Position numbers and translations under genes: made by a program. Source: Chersky-840 sp050011815 (lineage in GTDB: Bacteria > Actinomycetota > Acidimicrobiia > Acidimicrobiales > UBA8190). Taken from it: DNA of 64,000 bases. Under the pieces are notes generated by a model that did not search any database, was not told the DNA's origin, and saw only the letters and a list, made by a program, of their open reading frames with translations. Shown in pieces: positions 52,959 to 62,445 of the stretch. The stretch covers positions 1 through 64,000 of the forward strand of contig JBEKIJ010000019.1 of the NCBI GenBank assembly GCA_050011815.1, given 5' to 3'. Numbering within the stretch: position 1 is the first letter of the stretch; every line of letters starts with the position of its first letter.

Positions 52959-55097
52959 TCAGAGGCTGTTGATGTCGCTCGGTGTGAGGTCGAGCAGCGT
53001 GAACGGTACCGAGCCCCCGGAGCTGGACGTCGCCATGATGGTCGGCGAGTTGGCCGCAGCGATGCTGAGCGCCACGTGCGCGGTGGACCCGCCGGCTGTG
53101 ACGGGCATGGCAAGGACCGGTCCGGCTTGGGTCATGTGACACCTCGCCCCACCAGCGCTTCCTCCTGCCTCGAGAGTCAACGTGTCCCTGCCGCCGTCGT
53201 CGGCCAGGCACCGAGCGACGGCGGAACCGGGGTGGACGATGTCCGACGTGGCCGAGGCGGCGCGGTCGTGGCCGTCGAGGGGGGTGACCCGCAGGGCGTG
53301 GGGTGTCGTCTTGAAGTGGACGCTCACCTCCCCCTGGCCCGTCGCGAGCGTCATGACGAACTGTGTCGTCTGCACGGGCGCCACCGTCAGGTGCAACCCC
53401 TCGGCGTCTATGCAGGCCAGACCCCCCGCGCCGCGCAGGCGGACCTCCACGCCGGCGCTACGGGCCTGGTAGGGACCGATGCAACCGGCGAACCACCCGA
53501 GTTGCTTGAGCCGGGGCCCCGGTCGGTAATAGACGGTGCCCTCGGATTCCTTGACCTTGGTGTAGCCCATATGGAGCAGGAGGTTGTACTCCCACTGGAC
53601 CGAAGCGCTGTAGCGGCCGACGTCGGAGTCGTACCAGGGGAGCCCTCCCCAGGGCACGAAGGGAGCGACCAGTGCGTACCGTCCCGTCAGCAGATTGTTG
53701 GTGAACCACCTCGGTGTGTAGCCGCCCGCCAGAATGTCGTTGATGTCCCCGGCGGGATACCCCGGATCGGCGGTCGACACCGAGAGCGAGGGATAGTTCT
53801 CGTCGAAGACGGCTTCACCTTTGTCCACCGCGGCGAGGAGAAAGGGATTCATGTTGGACCAGTGGACAACCTGGTCGAGGTTCGGCGCCCCGAGGTGATC
53901 GGGCATGACCTGTGCCAGAGGATCGAGGCCGGCCAGCAGCACGCCAAAGGCGATGGCCGCCGCCGCCAGCTGACGACCCGAGGGACGCAGCAGCATCAGG
54001 AGAACGGCGCACCCCAGAACCAGGGTCCACACGGGGCCGGCAAGCTGGTTGGCCTCGCCCCCCAACTTGGATTCGGCGAGGATCGCGGTGGGGATCGGGC
54101 TGATGGCGACGACCACTGCGGCGACGGCCAGGACAACGTGGCGACGACGGTCCCGCTCCGGATTGGCTCGCAGGGACCAGGTCACGCAGACGACGAGCAC
54201 TACCAGGGCCACCAGCGGCACGATGAGGAGACGCAAGCTCGTGCCGATCTCCTGTCCGAGGGGGACCCACCGTCCGTAGCGCATGGGGTCGGCCACCAGC
54301 AGGTCGTAGGCCCAGCCGCGGCTCACCACCTGCAGGACGATCCCGAAGAGCGCCGATGTGCCGGCGAACGTGACGAGGACCGTGGCCGAGCTGAGCCACC
54401 TCCTCCACGTCCAAGTCGGTCCCGGGCCGATCAGGCGGGGTGCCACCAGAACGATTCCCGCGATGACAAGACAGGTCACGATGGTGGTCTGCTTGGTGAA
54501 CACGGCGGCGGTCAGGAGCAGGCCGATCACCACCATCTGCTTGCGGGAGAAGCCACCGGGTGACAGGAGCCCACCGAAGGTGAGTGTCCCGGCGATCACG
54601 AGGAGGCACCACGCCATCTGATCAGGGCGGGCATCGTAGAGAGCGCTGATGGGCAAGCCGAGGACCGGTAACGCGGAGAGCCCACCCAAAGACAGCGCCA
54701 CGACGAAACTCGCTGTCACGATGCGGCCCTGCCACTGACGCGTGGAGACCCACAGCATCCGCACCATGGACGCTATCGCCGCCAACGCCGCCACCACGGA
54801 CAGGACCGAACCCCACCCCTCCCACCAGTACAGTCTCAGCAAGCCGGCCACGAGCCAGGTGAAAAGAGGTGTGTACTGGAAACCGACAAACTGTGTGGCC
54901 GGGTTCCCGTACTGAAGGTGCCCTGTCGCGACTGCCTGGGCGTCTTCCATGATGTTGTCGGAGAAACCGACGACGGGGTGTCGGAATAGGCAGATGCCGA
55001 CCAGGTTGATCACCACAGCGGCCAGGAAGACCCCAGCCGACGCCATCGCTCCGTAGCGCAAGAGCCGTTCAATCCGACGTCTCGATGGAGCGGTCAC
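52959..55097 (-). CDS. Large polytopic membrane protein, GT-C glycosyltransferase-like
   Basis: 712 residues. The first TM (YGAMASAGVFLAAVVINLVG) is followed by an acidic loop (GFSDNIMEDAQAVATGHLQY), then about ten further TMs to residue 400, and a C-terminal extracytoplasmic domain of about 250 residues rich in beta strands. The topology is that of GT-C glycosyltransferases using polyprenyl-linked donors. The acceptor is unknown. It follows another such gene by 39 bases, so they probably form an operon. Confidence 0.75.
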   Translation of the reverse strand: MTAPSRRRIERLLRYGAMASAGVFLAAVVINLVGICLFRHPVVGFSDNIMEDAQAVATGHLQYGNPATQFVGFQYTPLFTWLVAGLLRLYWWEGWGSVLSVVAALAAIASMVRMLWVSTRQWQGRIVTASFVVALSLGGLSALPVLGLPISALYDARPDQMAWCLLVIAGTLTFGGLLSPGGFSRKQMVVIGLLLTAAVFTKQTTIVTCLVIAGIVLVAPRLIGPGPTWTWRRWLSSATVLVTFAGTSALFGIVLQVVSRGWAYDLLVADPMRYGRWVPLGQEIGTSLRLLIVPLVALVVLVVCVTWSLRANPERDRRRHVVLAVAAVVVAISPIPTAILAESKLGGEANQLAGPVWTLVLGCAVLLMLLRPSGRQLAAAAIAFGVLLAGLDPLAQVMPDHLGAPNLDQVVHWSNMNPFLLAAVDKGEAVFDENYPSLSVSTADPGYPAGDINDILAGGYTPRWFTNNLLTGRYALVAPFVPWGGLPWYDSDVGRYSASVQWEYNLLLHMGYTKVKESEGTVYYRPGPRLKQLGWFAGCIGPYQARSAGVEVRLRGAGGLACIDAEGLHLTVAPVQTTQFVMTLATGQGEVSVHFKTTPHALRVTPLDGHDRAASATSDIVHPGSAVARCLADDGGRDTLTLEAGGSAGGARCHMTQAGPVLAMPVTAGGSTAHVALSIAAANSPTIMATSSSGGSVPFTLLDLTPSDINSL

Positions 55098-55136
55098 CTC
55101 GACATCCGTCAGGTTTCGTGCCGACGTGCTGCCCGG

Positions 55137-57218
55137 TCACGGTCGCGCCGCCAGAATGCAGCGCGATTCCGCCGATAGCGACGACGCGGAGCTCGCGCCC
55201 ATGGCGGCACAGCGTTTGAACGCGGTTCCCGACACCACCACCGAAGGTGTCGGGGACTGGACATCGGTCCATACCAGGGCGTGATCCACAATGGCTGGTT
55301 GCCGACCGAGCGCTCCCGTGATGAGGCCGACGGCGCCGAGGACCGACGCTCCCCAGCCGTGTTCGCCCAGGGGCACGGAATTCGGCGCGGGGATGACGAT
55401 CGTTGTCACACCCCATCCGGCCAGCGCGTTGCGCACGGCCTGATCGTTCGCGGCCGTCGCTTCCGCCCAGACAAAGGAGAAGGAGTCGGTTTGCAGGGCG
55501 ACGTAGCCAGCCATCTCGGGCCCGGCGCGGGAGACGATTCCCTCGGGACCGCCACCCCCGGCGATGGCGAAGCTCATGCCGTCGATAGCCTGCCAGATCA
55601 TCACCGGCCCGGCCGACTCTCCCGGGAACGGGTAGGCGAGCACAACGGCATTGCCACCGGGGTGATTCGGTGTGGTCGGGCTGAAGAACCGGGGCACGAC
55701 GACCGGCTGGACCGCGAGGGGCAGGGCGGAGGATTCAGCCTCGGCTATGGGGCCCACTGCGACCAGGGCCACCGCCAACCCCGCCACGGTGGCGAGGTAG
55801 GTCACGGAGCCGGCACTCAGTCGACTGTGGTCACCCATGCGCCCCACGGCGTGGTACGTCCGGTCGACCACGATGGCGACGACCACTGCCGCGCAGAGGA
55901 TCGTTATGACCATGAAGCGACCGGCGATGATGTCCTCGACGACGGGAACGTTCGCCAACACGTTCCATGGCACCCAGATCGAGCCCTCGTGGGGAGCGAT
56001 GGACAGGACGAAGCTGATCAGCCCGAACGCACCGAAGAACCAGAGGCGACGGTCCTTCCTCCACACACAGAGTCCGGCGACGATGACCAGGACCACTCCG
56101 GGCCCGAGGTACGTCGGTGCCGGTAAGGGACGACCCACGTACCCTCCGAACACGGCGCCGATCTGAAGCGCCCGCACCGCGGAGTGGGGGAGGGCAGCCC
56201 ACACCGAGGACACATAGGTCGAAAGAGAGTCAGCGCTACCACTCTGGGCTTTGCCCCAAAGCTGTCCGGAGAGATGGGCCGGGCCCTCCAGGGCGAACCA
56301 TGCGGGGTATGCCAGGCCCGCCACCGCCACCGCGGTGGCACCCACCAGGCCGCGGATGGCATGTGGGAGCCGTCGGGCCAGAGAGCGCCCCTCGGTGGCG
56401 AGGCCGTAGGCGCCGAGCAATACCAGCCCCACCGCGCCGGAGAGGGCCATGATGGTCAGGAGCTCGGTACCGAGGAAGAACTGCACGACGATGAGCAGGC
56501 CGAGCACGAGCCCGACGCGTAGGGGCCGACGTTGTTGCCGCACCAGAAGCTCGTCGAGGCACGCCAGGATGAGCGGTGGGAGCATGAGCGCGCCGGTCAT
56601 GAGGTGTGAGATGGCCAGGGCGGTGAGGACGAAGGGCGAGAACCCGTAGATCAGTCCTCCGACGAAAGCCGCCGGCGCCCAGCGAACCCACCGGAGCAGA
56701 AGCCAGTACATGGCCAGAGCGGACAGTGCCGGGACGAGCGTCGCCGCGGCATTCAGCGTCGCCACCGGTCCGAAGAGCCAGGTCACCGGGGCGAGCAACA
56801 CTCCGAGAGCCAGGGAGCTGGCGTTGGACAACAGGTTGATTCCCACGGGGTGGAACACCTGCGAGGAGTAAAAGGGATTCAACCCGTGAAGCAGTGCGTG
56901 TGCCGGCCAGGCCAAGAACCAGGTGACGAAGGCCGGGTCCGAGCAACCACACGGCGCCACACCAGTGGGATGAGTTGACCACACGTGCCACCACACCAGG
57001 ATTGCCACCAGGAGGTAGGCGCCACCGGCGCGCACCAAGGCTGGTGCCCTTCTTGGCGCCGAGCTCGGGGCGCGGTCGCCATTCGCCACGTTCGTGGCTT
57101 GCGGCTGGGCGCGCGCCTCCCCCCTTGTGAGAACCACCGCATCCAATCTACTCGACAGACGGAAATTGGCCCCGTCGGAGCTTGGGTATTTGCCTCTGTC
57201 TCGCCGGGCGGGGACCAC
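55137..57218 (-). CDS. Large polytopic membrane protein (glycosyltransferase-like)
   Basis: 693 residues; the first 60 are polar and the true start may be later. TMs run from GAYLLVAILVWWHVWS onward. The loop GCSDPAFVTWFLAWPAHALL is followed by GLNPFYSSQVFHPVGINLLS, a conserved pattern of actinobacterial DUF6541/YfhO-like membrane proteins. About 12 TMs, then a C-terminal soluble domain ending in a Cys-containing tail. It leads the minus-strand operon with the next membrane protein. Confidence 0.72.
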   Translation of the reverse strand: MVPARRDRGKYPSSDGANFRLSSRLDAVVLTRGEARAQPQATNVANGDRAPSSAPRRAPALVRAGGAYLLVAILVWWHVWSTHPTGVAPCGCSDPAFVTWFLAWPAHALLHGLNPFYSSQVFHPVGINLLSNASSLALGVLLAPVTWLFGPVATLNAAATLVPALSALAMYWLLLRWVRWAPAAFVGGLIYGFSPFVLTALAISHLMTGALMLPPLILACLDELLVRQQRRPLRVGLVLGLLIVVQFFLGTELLTIMALSGAVGLVLLGAYGLATEGRSLARRLPHAIRGLVGATAVAVAGLAYPAWFALEGPAHLSGQLWGKAQSGSADSLSTYVSSVWAALPHSAVRALQIGAVFGGYVGRPLPAPTYLGPGVVLVIVAGLCVWRKDRRLWFFGAFGLISFVLSIAPHEGSIWVPWNVLANVPVVEDIIAGRFMVITILCAAVVVAIVVDRTYHAVGRMGDHSRLSAGSVTYLATVAGLAVALVAVGPIAEAESSALPLAVQPVVVPRFFSPTTPNHPGGNAVVLAYPFPGESAGPVMIWQAIDGMSFAIAGGGGPEGIVSRAGPEMAGYVALQTDSFSFVWAEATAANDQAVRNALAGWGVTTIVIPAPNSVPLGEHGWGASVLGAVGLITGALGRQPAIVDHALVWTDVQSPTPSVVVSGTAFKRCAAMGASSASSLSAESRCILAARP

Positions 57219-57322
57219 GAGGCTTCAGGGCTCTCGTCTATCAGTGGCTCTTCAGAGCAGAGGGGTTCTTGAAGGATTTCCCCCAGTAGCTGACTTGTGA
57301 GGGGTTGGGGTAGAAAGGCCCC

Positions 57323-58102
57323 ATGATTCTCGCTGGCAAGACCGTGTTGGTCACCGGAGTAGGAGCGGGGCTCGGTCGTGAGTGCGCAGCGGCCGCGGTG
57401 CGCGACGGTGCCAACGTGGTGGTCGGGGCCCGGACCGAGTCTGTCCTCGAGGGCGTCGTGGCCGAGCTCGATCCGACCGGGAAGCGGGTCACGGCCTGCG
57501 TCACCGACATCACCGACCCAGAGTCGTGTGCGGCGGTGGTCGAGCACGCCGTTGATCGGTTCGGCACCGTCGACGCTCTCATCCAGGTCGCCGCATTCGA
57601 GCATGCCTGGGGAGGTCTGTTCAAGACGAAATTCGACGATTGGCGCAAGGCATTCGACACCAACGTCATCGGGGCACTCACGCTGCTCCGGCCTGTGGCC
57701 ACCGCCATGAGAGAAGGTGGCGGAGGCTCGGTGGTGTTGATCGGCTCGCAGTCGATGTTCCGACCCCAGATGCCGCAGGCGGGATACGCGGCCTCGAAGA
57801 GCGCGCTCCTGACGGCGATGTACTACCTGACCGACGAGCTCGGCCCCGACAACATCAGGTGCAACATGGTCATCCCGTCGTGGATGTGGGGTCCGCCTGT
57901 GGAGATGATGGTCACGGGGAAGGCGGCCCACGAGGGCCGATCCGAATCGGACGTGCTGAACGACATCGTCGGGGACTTTCCGCTTCGTCGCATGACCGAA
58001 GACGGGGAGGTCGCCGACGTGGCTGTGTTCTTCGCCTCCGACTACGCCAAAGCCGTGACCGGCCAGTACTTGCTGGTGAACTCGGGAGAGCTCCTGCGAT
58101 GA
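57323..58102 (+). CDS. SDR-family oxidoreductase
   Basis: 259 residues. The cofactor motif is TGVGAGLG (11-18), catalytic Ser in IGSQS (142-144), Tyr155 and Lys159 in YAASK, all of classical SDR type. RTESVLEGV after the second strand (ARTE, with Arg) suggests NADP or NAD. The stop overlaps the next gene by ATGA. It probably reduces or oxidises a hydroxy or keto group in the same pathway as the coupled DapB-like enzyme. Confidence 0.92.
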   Translation: MILAGKTVLVTGVGAGLGRECAAAAVRDGANVVVGARTESVLEGVVAELDPTGKRVTACVTDITDPESCAAVVEHAVDRFGTVDALIQVAAFEHAWGGLFKTKFDDWRKAFDTNVIGALTLLRPVATAMREGGGGSVVLIGSQSMFRPQMPQAGYAASKSALLTAMYYLTDELGPDNIRCNMVIPSWMWGPPVEMMVTGKAAHEGRSESDVLNDIVGDFPLRRMTEDGEVADVAVFFASDYAKAVTGQYLLVNSGELLR

Positions 58103-59175
58103 CGCCTCCGAAGCGGGTCGTCGTGTGGGGTACCGGCTTTGTCGGAAAGATGGTCATCGCCCAGATCGTCCCCCACCCCGCCTTCGAGCTCGTTGGCGTG
58201 GGGGTGAGCAACCCCGACAAGGTGGGCCGGGACGTTGGTGAGATCTGTGGCTTGGAGCCGATCGGCTTGCGTGCCACCGACGATCTCGACACCCTGATAG
58301 CGCTTGCCCCGGACGCCCTTGTGCATTTCGGTCCCACCGCCAAGTACGCCGACGAGAACATTCGAGTCATCGGAGCGTTCCTTCGAGCCGGGATCGACGT
58401 GACATCCACCGCCATGACGCCCTGGGTGTGGCCGTCGATGGGCCAGAACCCGCCCACCTGGATCGAACCCATCACCACGGCCTGCGCGGAGGGGGGCGCG
58501 TCCTGCCTCACCACCGGAATCGACCCGGGTTTTGCCAACGACCTCTTGCCCATGACGCTGATGGGCCTGTGCGGTGAGGTGCGCAAGGTTCGTGCCTTGG
58601 AGATCCTCGATTACATCAATTACGAAGGGGACTACGAGGACGAGATGGGCATCGGTCGCCCGCCCGAGTTCACGCCGTTGCTCGAGCACACAGACATCCT
58701 GGTCATGTCGTGGGGCGCGACCGTCCCCATGATGGCCCACGCGGCGGGGATCGAGCTTGACGGCATCACCACCACTTGGGAGAAATGGGTGACCGACAAG
58801 TCGATCACGACGGCGAAAGGTGTGATCGATCCGGGGTCGGTGGCAGCCATCCGCTTCACCATCAATGGCATTTACGACGGAGAGACTCGGATCCAGCTCG
58901 AACACGTCAACCGCGTCGGGCTCGACGCCGCCCCTGAATGGCCCCGTGGCACCCAGGACGACGTGTATCGCGTGGAGATCGAGGGGTCACCGTCGATCAC
59001 CCAGGAGACGGCCTTTCGTTTCACCGACGGAAGCGGCCGGGATGCCGCTGCCGCCGGCTGTCTGGCCACCGGCCTTCGTGCCCTGAACGCGGTCCCGGCC
59101 GTCAATGCCCTGCCGCCCGGTTGGGTGACCGCTCTCGATCTCCCCTTGATCCCCGGGGCCGGGACGATCCGATAG
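58099..59175 (+). CDS. DapB-like NAD(P)-dependent reductase (paralogue 3)
   Basis: 358 residues from the ATG overlapping the SDR stop. It opens PPKRVVVWGTGFVGKMVIAQ, IVPHPAFELVGVGVSNPDKV, and has ASCLTTGIDPGFANDLLPMT, where the usual GTGxxPG is TTGIDPG. It is closer in length to the other two than to true DapB. Coupled with an SDR here and with a Rieske oxygenase at 50.9 kb, the family seems to serve oxidative catabolism in this genome. Confidence 0.82.
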   Translation: MTPPKRVVVWGTGFVGKMVIAQIVPHPAFELVGVGVSNPDKVGRDVGEICGLEPIGLRATDDLDTLIALAPDALVHFGPTAKYADENIRVIGAFLRAGIDVTSTAMTPWVWPSMGQNPPTWIEPITTACAEGGASCLTTGIDPGFANDLLPMTLMGLCGEVRKVRALEILDYINYEGDYEDEMGIGRPPEFTPLLEHTDILVMSWGATVPMMAHAAGIELDGITTTWEKWVTDKSITTAKGVIDPGSVAAIRFTINGIYDGETRIQLEHVNRVGLDAAPEWPRGTQDDVYRVEIEGSPSITQETAFRFTDGSGRDAAAAGCLATGLRALNAVPAVNALPPGWVTALDLPLIPGAGTIR

Positions 59176-59348
59176 AAGCTCGGGGCCCGGGCCTTGTCCA
59201 AGCCCGTGGACCGGCGGTCGAGAGCGAGGGCCCCGAGGGCCCCGGCCATGAGGTGCGGCCGCACCCGGCGGGTCACCGCCACCCCTGGCGATTGCCGTCG
59301 AGCTGGTCCCCGGGCCGGAGTCCGAGGGTCTCGGCAGAGTCGTACTAG

Positions 59349-59378
59349 CTATTGACTATCCTGCCTATTGACTATAAT
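59349..59378 (+). promoter_or_regulatory. Direct-repeat operator and promoter of the MarR gene
   Basis: CTATTGACTAT occurs at 59349-59359 and again at 59365-59375, spaced 16 bases. The first copy holds a -35-like TTGACT and TATAAT lies at 59373-59378, overlapping the first possible ATG. If this is the -10 box, the transcript starts near the ATG at 59389 and is leaderless. Confidence 0.5.
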
Positions 59379-59844
59379 GGTTTCGACGATGGAGGCGGCG
59401 GACGCGAAGTGGTTCGACGAGGTTGCCTTTCCGGCGCTCTTGCGGGGCGCTCGGAGGACCTACGGGGCGGCCATCCGAGAGGCGCTCTCCGACGTTGGAT
59501 GCGACGACGTGCCGAGCAACGGCGCCTACGTGATCGGGGCCATCGCCCGGACCGGGGCACCTCTCGGCGAGGTCATCAAAGACCTCGGTGTGTCCAAGCA
59601 GGCCGGCGGACAACTCGTCGACACCTTGGTGACGAGGGGGTACATCGACCGTGCGGTGGATCGCGGCGATCGTCGCCGGCTCACGATCTCGTTGACCGAG
59701 CGAGGGTTGGCCGCGGCGGCCGTGATCAGGGCCGCCGTCGAGCGCGTCGACGCCGAGCTCGTCGCGCGGGTCGGTCCCGAATACGTCGCTCACGCCCGAG
59801 CGACCCTGGCGTCGCTGGTCGAAGGCAATCGCGACGGGGAGTAG
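59377..59844 (+). CDS. MarR-family transcriptional regulator
   Basis: About 155 residues; the start may be 59377 or the ATG at 59389 (MEAADAKWFDE). The winged helix is GAYVIGAIARTGAPLGEVIK, DLGVSKQAGGQLVDTLVTRG, YIDRAVDRGDRRRLTISLTE with the DxRRRxxxLT wing typical of MarR. Its target is probably its own promoter, where a direct repeat is visible, and the glycosyltransferase gene 8 bases downstream. Confidence 0.88.
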   Translation: MVSTMEAADAKWFDEVAFPALLRGARRTYGAAIREALSDVGCDDVPSNGAYVIGAIARTGAPLGEVIKDLGVSKQAGGQLVDTLVTRGYIDRAVDRGDRRRLTISLTERGLAAAAVIRAAVERVDAELVARVGPEYVAHARATLASLVEGNRDGE

Positions 59845-59852
59845 CCACGTCC

Positions 59853-61712
59853 GTGACCCGAAACCCAGAGCCGTTGAGCCGTCGTCTGGCGTTCTGGCGT
59901 TCGCCCTCCGGCCAGCCGGCCTGGGCCCGGCCCACGCTCCTGTGTGTGGCCGTGGTGGCCGGTCTCGCCTACGGCTGGCAGATGGGCTCGAGCATCGAGA
60001 TCTACTACGCCGCTGCGGTGCGCAGCATGGCAACAAGCTGGCATGACTTTGTCTACGCCGCCTTCGATCCGGCGGGCACGGTCTCGGTCGACAAGTTGCC
60101 CGGGGCCCTGTGGGTCCAGGCCTTGTCGGTCCGTCTCTTCGGAGTCCACGCCTGGGCCATCGGGCTGCCCCAAGTGCTCGAGGGTGTGCTCACGGTCCTG
60201 ATTCTGTACCGGGCGGTTCGTCGCTTGTCGGGACCGCGCGCCGCCATCGTCGCCGCCGCCGTGTTGGCGGTGTCCCCGGCGGCAGTCACCCTCGATCGCG
60301 GCAACATCTCCGACACCCTGCTCGTGCTGCTCCTGGTCCTGGCGGCGGACTCGATGGTGCGTTGTGTCATCACCGGATCTCGTCGCAGTCTGGTCATGGC
60401 CGGAGTATGGGTGGGTTTGGCCTTCCAGGCCAAGATGATCGAGGCGTGGTTCGTCGTTCCGGCACTGGCTGTCACCTACCTGGTGGCGTCGCGCGGCAGC
60501 GCCTCGTCGCGCCTCCTGCGGTTGGCGGCGATGGTGTCGGTTGTCGCCGCGGTCTCGTTGAGTTGGATGGTCTTCGTCACACTCAGCCCCACGTCGCAGC
60601 GCCCCTATGTCGACGGGAGCCAGCACGATTCTGTCTTCGAGCAGGTCTTCGATTACAACGGCTTCGGGCGGGTCGGCCAACCGACACCGAACCAGCAGCT
60701 GGGCCGAACACTCGACATCCCCTTCTTCACCGCCCCCAGCTCGGGGCCGGCGTGGAATCGACTCCTCACCGGTGCCTATGGCCGCGACACGGGATGGCTG
60801 CTCCCGCTCTCTCTGGTGGTTGTGGTGGCCGGGGTAGTCGGTCGACGGCGCAAGTCCCGAACCGACCGGGACCGGGCCGGGATCATCTTGTGGGGGACCT
60901 GGCTGGTGGTCCTCGCCGCCGTCTTCAGCGCCGCCAGCACCATCAACGGGTACTACCTGGGGGCCCTGGCACCCCCGGTCGCCGCGCTGATCGGGATGGG
61001 GAGCACGTTGGCATGGGATGCCCGCCACAAGGTGGCGGCCCGCAGAGCGCTGGTGGGTGGGGTCGTCCTCACCGTGGGCTATGCCGATTGGCTCCTTCCG
61101 GCGGCGGGCACCGGCCTCCCGGCCTGGCTCCGTCCCGGTGTGCTCGGCCTCGGCGTCGTGGCTGTCGCGGCGCTGGCCACGGCATCGTTGTTCCGACGCA
61201 GGACCCTGGGTCTGGTGTTGACCTCGGCGGCAGTCGTCGGGGCGACATTGCTGGTCCCGGCAGTGGCCTCGGCCTCGGTGGTGACCAACACACTCGGACC
61301 GTTCGACACACCCTTCCAGCCGGTGAAGACGACGAACTTCACCAGAGCGTTCTTCAGCGCTCCGATCAAGGCGCTGTCGACGCTTCCCCGGATCGAGTCG
61401 GTCAGGAACGGCGCCCCCGACCTCATGGCGACACAGACCTCGGTGCTGGCCTCGACATTCATCTACGCCACAGGTCAAGAGGTGCTGCCCATCGGGGGGT
61501 TCACCGGTGACATCCCCGCCCCGTCGGTCCGGGCCCTCGCGTCGCTGGTGGCGGCGGGCGAGTTCCATCTCGTCCTCACCGCGGCGCGGAGCCAGGATCC
61601 CCGGGTGGCCTGGATCGCACGTCACTGCATCAAGGTTCCGTCACCGCCGAACACACCGGGTTCGGGACTCATCGTGCCGATCGGCATCTTCTACTGCGCA
61701 ACCCCGCGCTGA
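59853..61712 (+). CDS. GT39-like membrane glycosyltransferase
   Basis: 619 residues from the GTG at 59853; the frame open further upstream only shadows the MarR gene. After the first TM, SSIEIYYAAAVRSMATSWHD, FVYAAFDPAGTVSVDKLPGA is the family hallmark, followed by LWVQALSVRLFGVHAWAIGL. About 12-13 TMs, then a C-terminal soluble part (AARSQDPRVAWIARHC). GT39-type ArnT/PMT-like enzymes move sugars from polyprenyl phosphate to lipid or protein outside the membrane. Probably co-transcribed with the MarR gene. Confidence 0.85.
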   Translation: MTRNPEPLSRRLAFWRSPSGQPAWARPTLLCVAVVAGLAYGWQMGSSIEIYYAAAVRSMATSWHDFVYAAFDPAGTVSVDKLPGALWVQALSVRLFGVHAWAIGLPQVLEGVLTVLILYRAVRRLSGPRAAIVAAAVLAVSPAAVTLDRGNISDTLLVLLLVLAADSMVRCVITGSRRSLVMAGVWVGLAFQAKMIEAWFVVPALAVTYLVASRGSASSRLLRLAAMVSVVAAVSLSWMVFVTLSPTSQRPYVDGSQHDSVFEQVFDYNGFGRVGQPTPNQQLGRTLDIPFFTAPSSGPAWNRLLTGAYGRDTGWLLPLSLVVVVAGVVGRRRKSRTDRDRAGIILWGTWLVVLAAVFSAASTINGYYLGALAPPVAALIGMGSTLAWDARHKVAARRALVGGVVLTVGYADWLLPAAGTGLPAWLRPGVLGLGVVAVAALATASLFRRRTLGLVLTSAAVVGATLLVPAVASASVVTNTLGPFDTPFQPVKTTNFTRAFFSAPIKALSTLPRIESVRNGAPDLMATQTSVLASTFIYATGQEVLPIGGFTGDIPAPSVRALASLVAAGEFHLVLTAARSQDPRVAWIARHCIKVPSPPNTPGSGLIVPIGIFYCATPR

Positions 61713-61751
61713 GGTCGGACGCCTCGATTGGCGAGAGGTTACGGTGCAGCC

Positions 61752-62099
61752 ATGTTCGCCGTCACCCGGGAGCGCTTCGAGGAGCTCGTCGCCGATGCGC
61801 TCGACTCCCTGCCGCCGGAGCTCGGCAAAGAGATGGAGAATGTTGCCGTGCTCGTCGAGGATCGGGCCCAAGGGCGTGCTCTGTTCGGGCTCTACGAGGG
61901 CATCCCTCTGACCAAGCGAGGTCCGGGGAGCTACAGCGGCGTGATGCCGGACCGCATCACGCTGTACCAGGAGACGATCTGCGGTGCATGTTCGACCGAG
62001 GCAGAGGTGGTAGCTCAGGTGCGGAAGACGGTCATCCACGAAGTCGCCCACCACTTCGGCATCAGCGACCCCCGTCTGGAGGAGCTGGGGTGGGCGTGA
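61752..62099 (+). CDS. Zincin-like metallopeptidase family protein
   Basis: 115 residues. HEVAHHFGI (from residue 96) is the HExxH zinc motif, with DPRLEELGW completing the conserved DxxLxELG end of this small actinobacterial family. The N-terminus (FEELVADALDSLPPEL) and GLYEGIPLTKRGPGSYSGVM are characteristic. The substrate is unknown. It is cytoplasmic, with no signal peptide. Confidence 0.9.
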   Translation: MFAVTRERFEELVADALDSLPPELGKEMENVAVLVEDRAQGRALFGLYEGIPLTKRGPGSYSGVMPDRITLYQETICGACSTEAEVVAQVRKTVIHEVAHHFGISDPRLEELGWA

Positions 62100-62148
62100 C
62101 TCCCACACGTGCTTGGTGCGCAGCCGGATCGGTGGGGCAGTATGGACC

Positions 62149-62445
62149 ATGATCCTCGAACATGCGTGTCTCGACGTTCTACCGGGTGAGGTCCAGCAAT
62201 TCGAAGAGGCATTCGGTCGGGCCCAGACCATTATCTCGTCCATGCCGGGGTTCAGGTCGCTGCGTCTGGAGCGCTGCCTCGAGACCCCGGCGCGTTACGT
62301 GCTCCTGGTGGAGTGGGACCGGCTCGAGGATCACACCGAGGGTTTCAGGGGTTCGCCGCAGTACCAAGAGTGGCGGAGGCTCTTGCACCACTTCTACGAC
62401 CCGTTCCCGGTTGTCGAGCACTACGAACCAGTCTTCACCCGCTGA
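62149..62445 (+). CDS. Antibiotic biosynthesis monooxygenase (ABM)-domain protein
   Basis: 98 residues. It has LEHACLDVLPGEVQQFEEAF, IISSMPGFRSLRLERCLETP, ARYVLLVEWDRLEDHTEGFR and HHFYDPFPVVEHYEPV, the full ABM ferredoxin-like fold including the VEWD strand and the HTEGFR helix. Members act as cofactor-free monooxygenases or heme-degrading enzymes, and many have unknown roles. It is 49 bases after the peptidase gene. Confidence 0.85.
   Translation: MILEHACLDVLPGEVQQFEEAFGRAQTIISSMPGFRSLRLERCLETPARYVLLVEWDRLEDHTEGFRGSPQYQEWRRLLHHFYDPFPVVEHYEPVFTR

Noticed and set aside
52935..54563. 542-codon plus-strand frame
   Set aside because: Antisense to the membrane protein gene, whose TM pattern is clear; the plus frame lacks any domain.
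59352..59852. N-terminal extension of the GT39-like frame
   Set aside because: It overlaps the MarR gene entirely, and its composition is Arg-rich; the GTG at 59853 fits the family start.
59790..61625. 611-codon open frame on the minus strand
   Set aside because: It is antisense to the GT39-like gene, has Arg/Gly/His-rich shadow composition and no motif.
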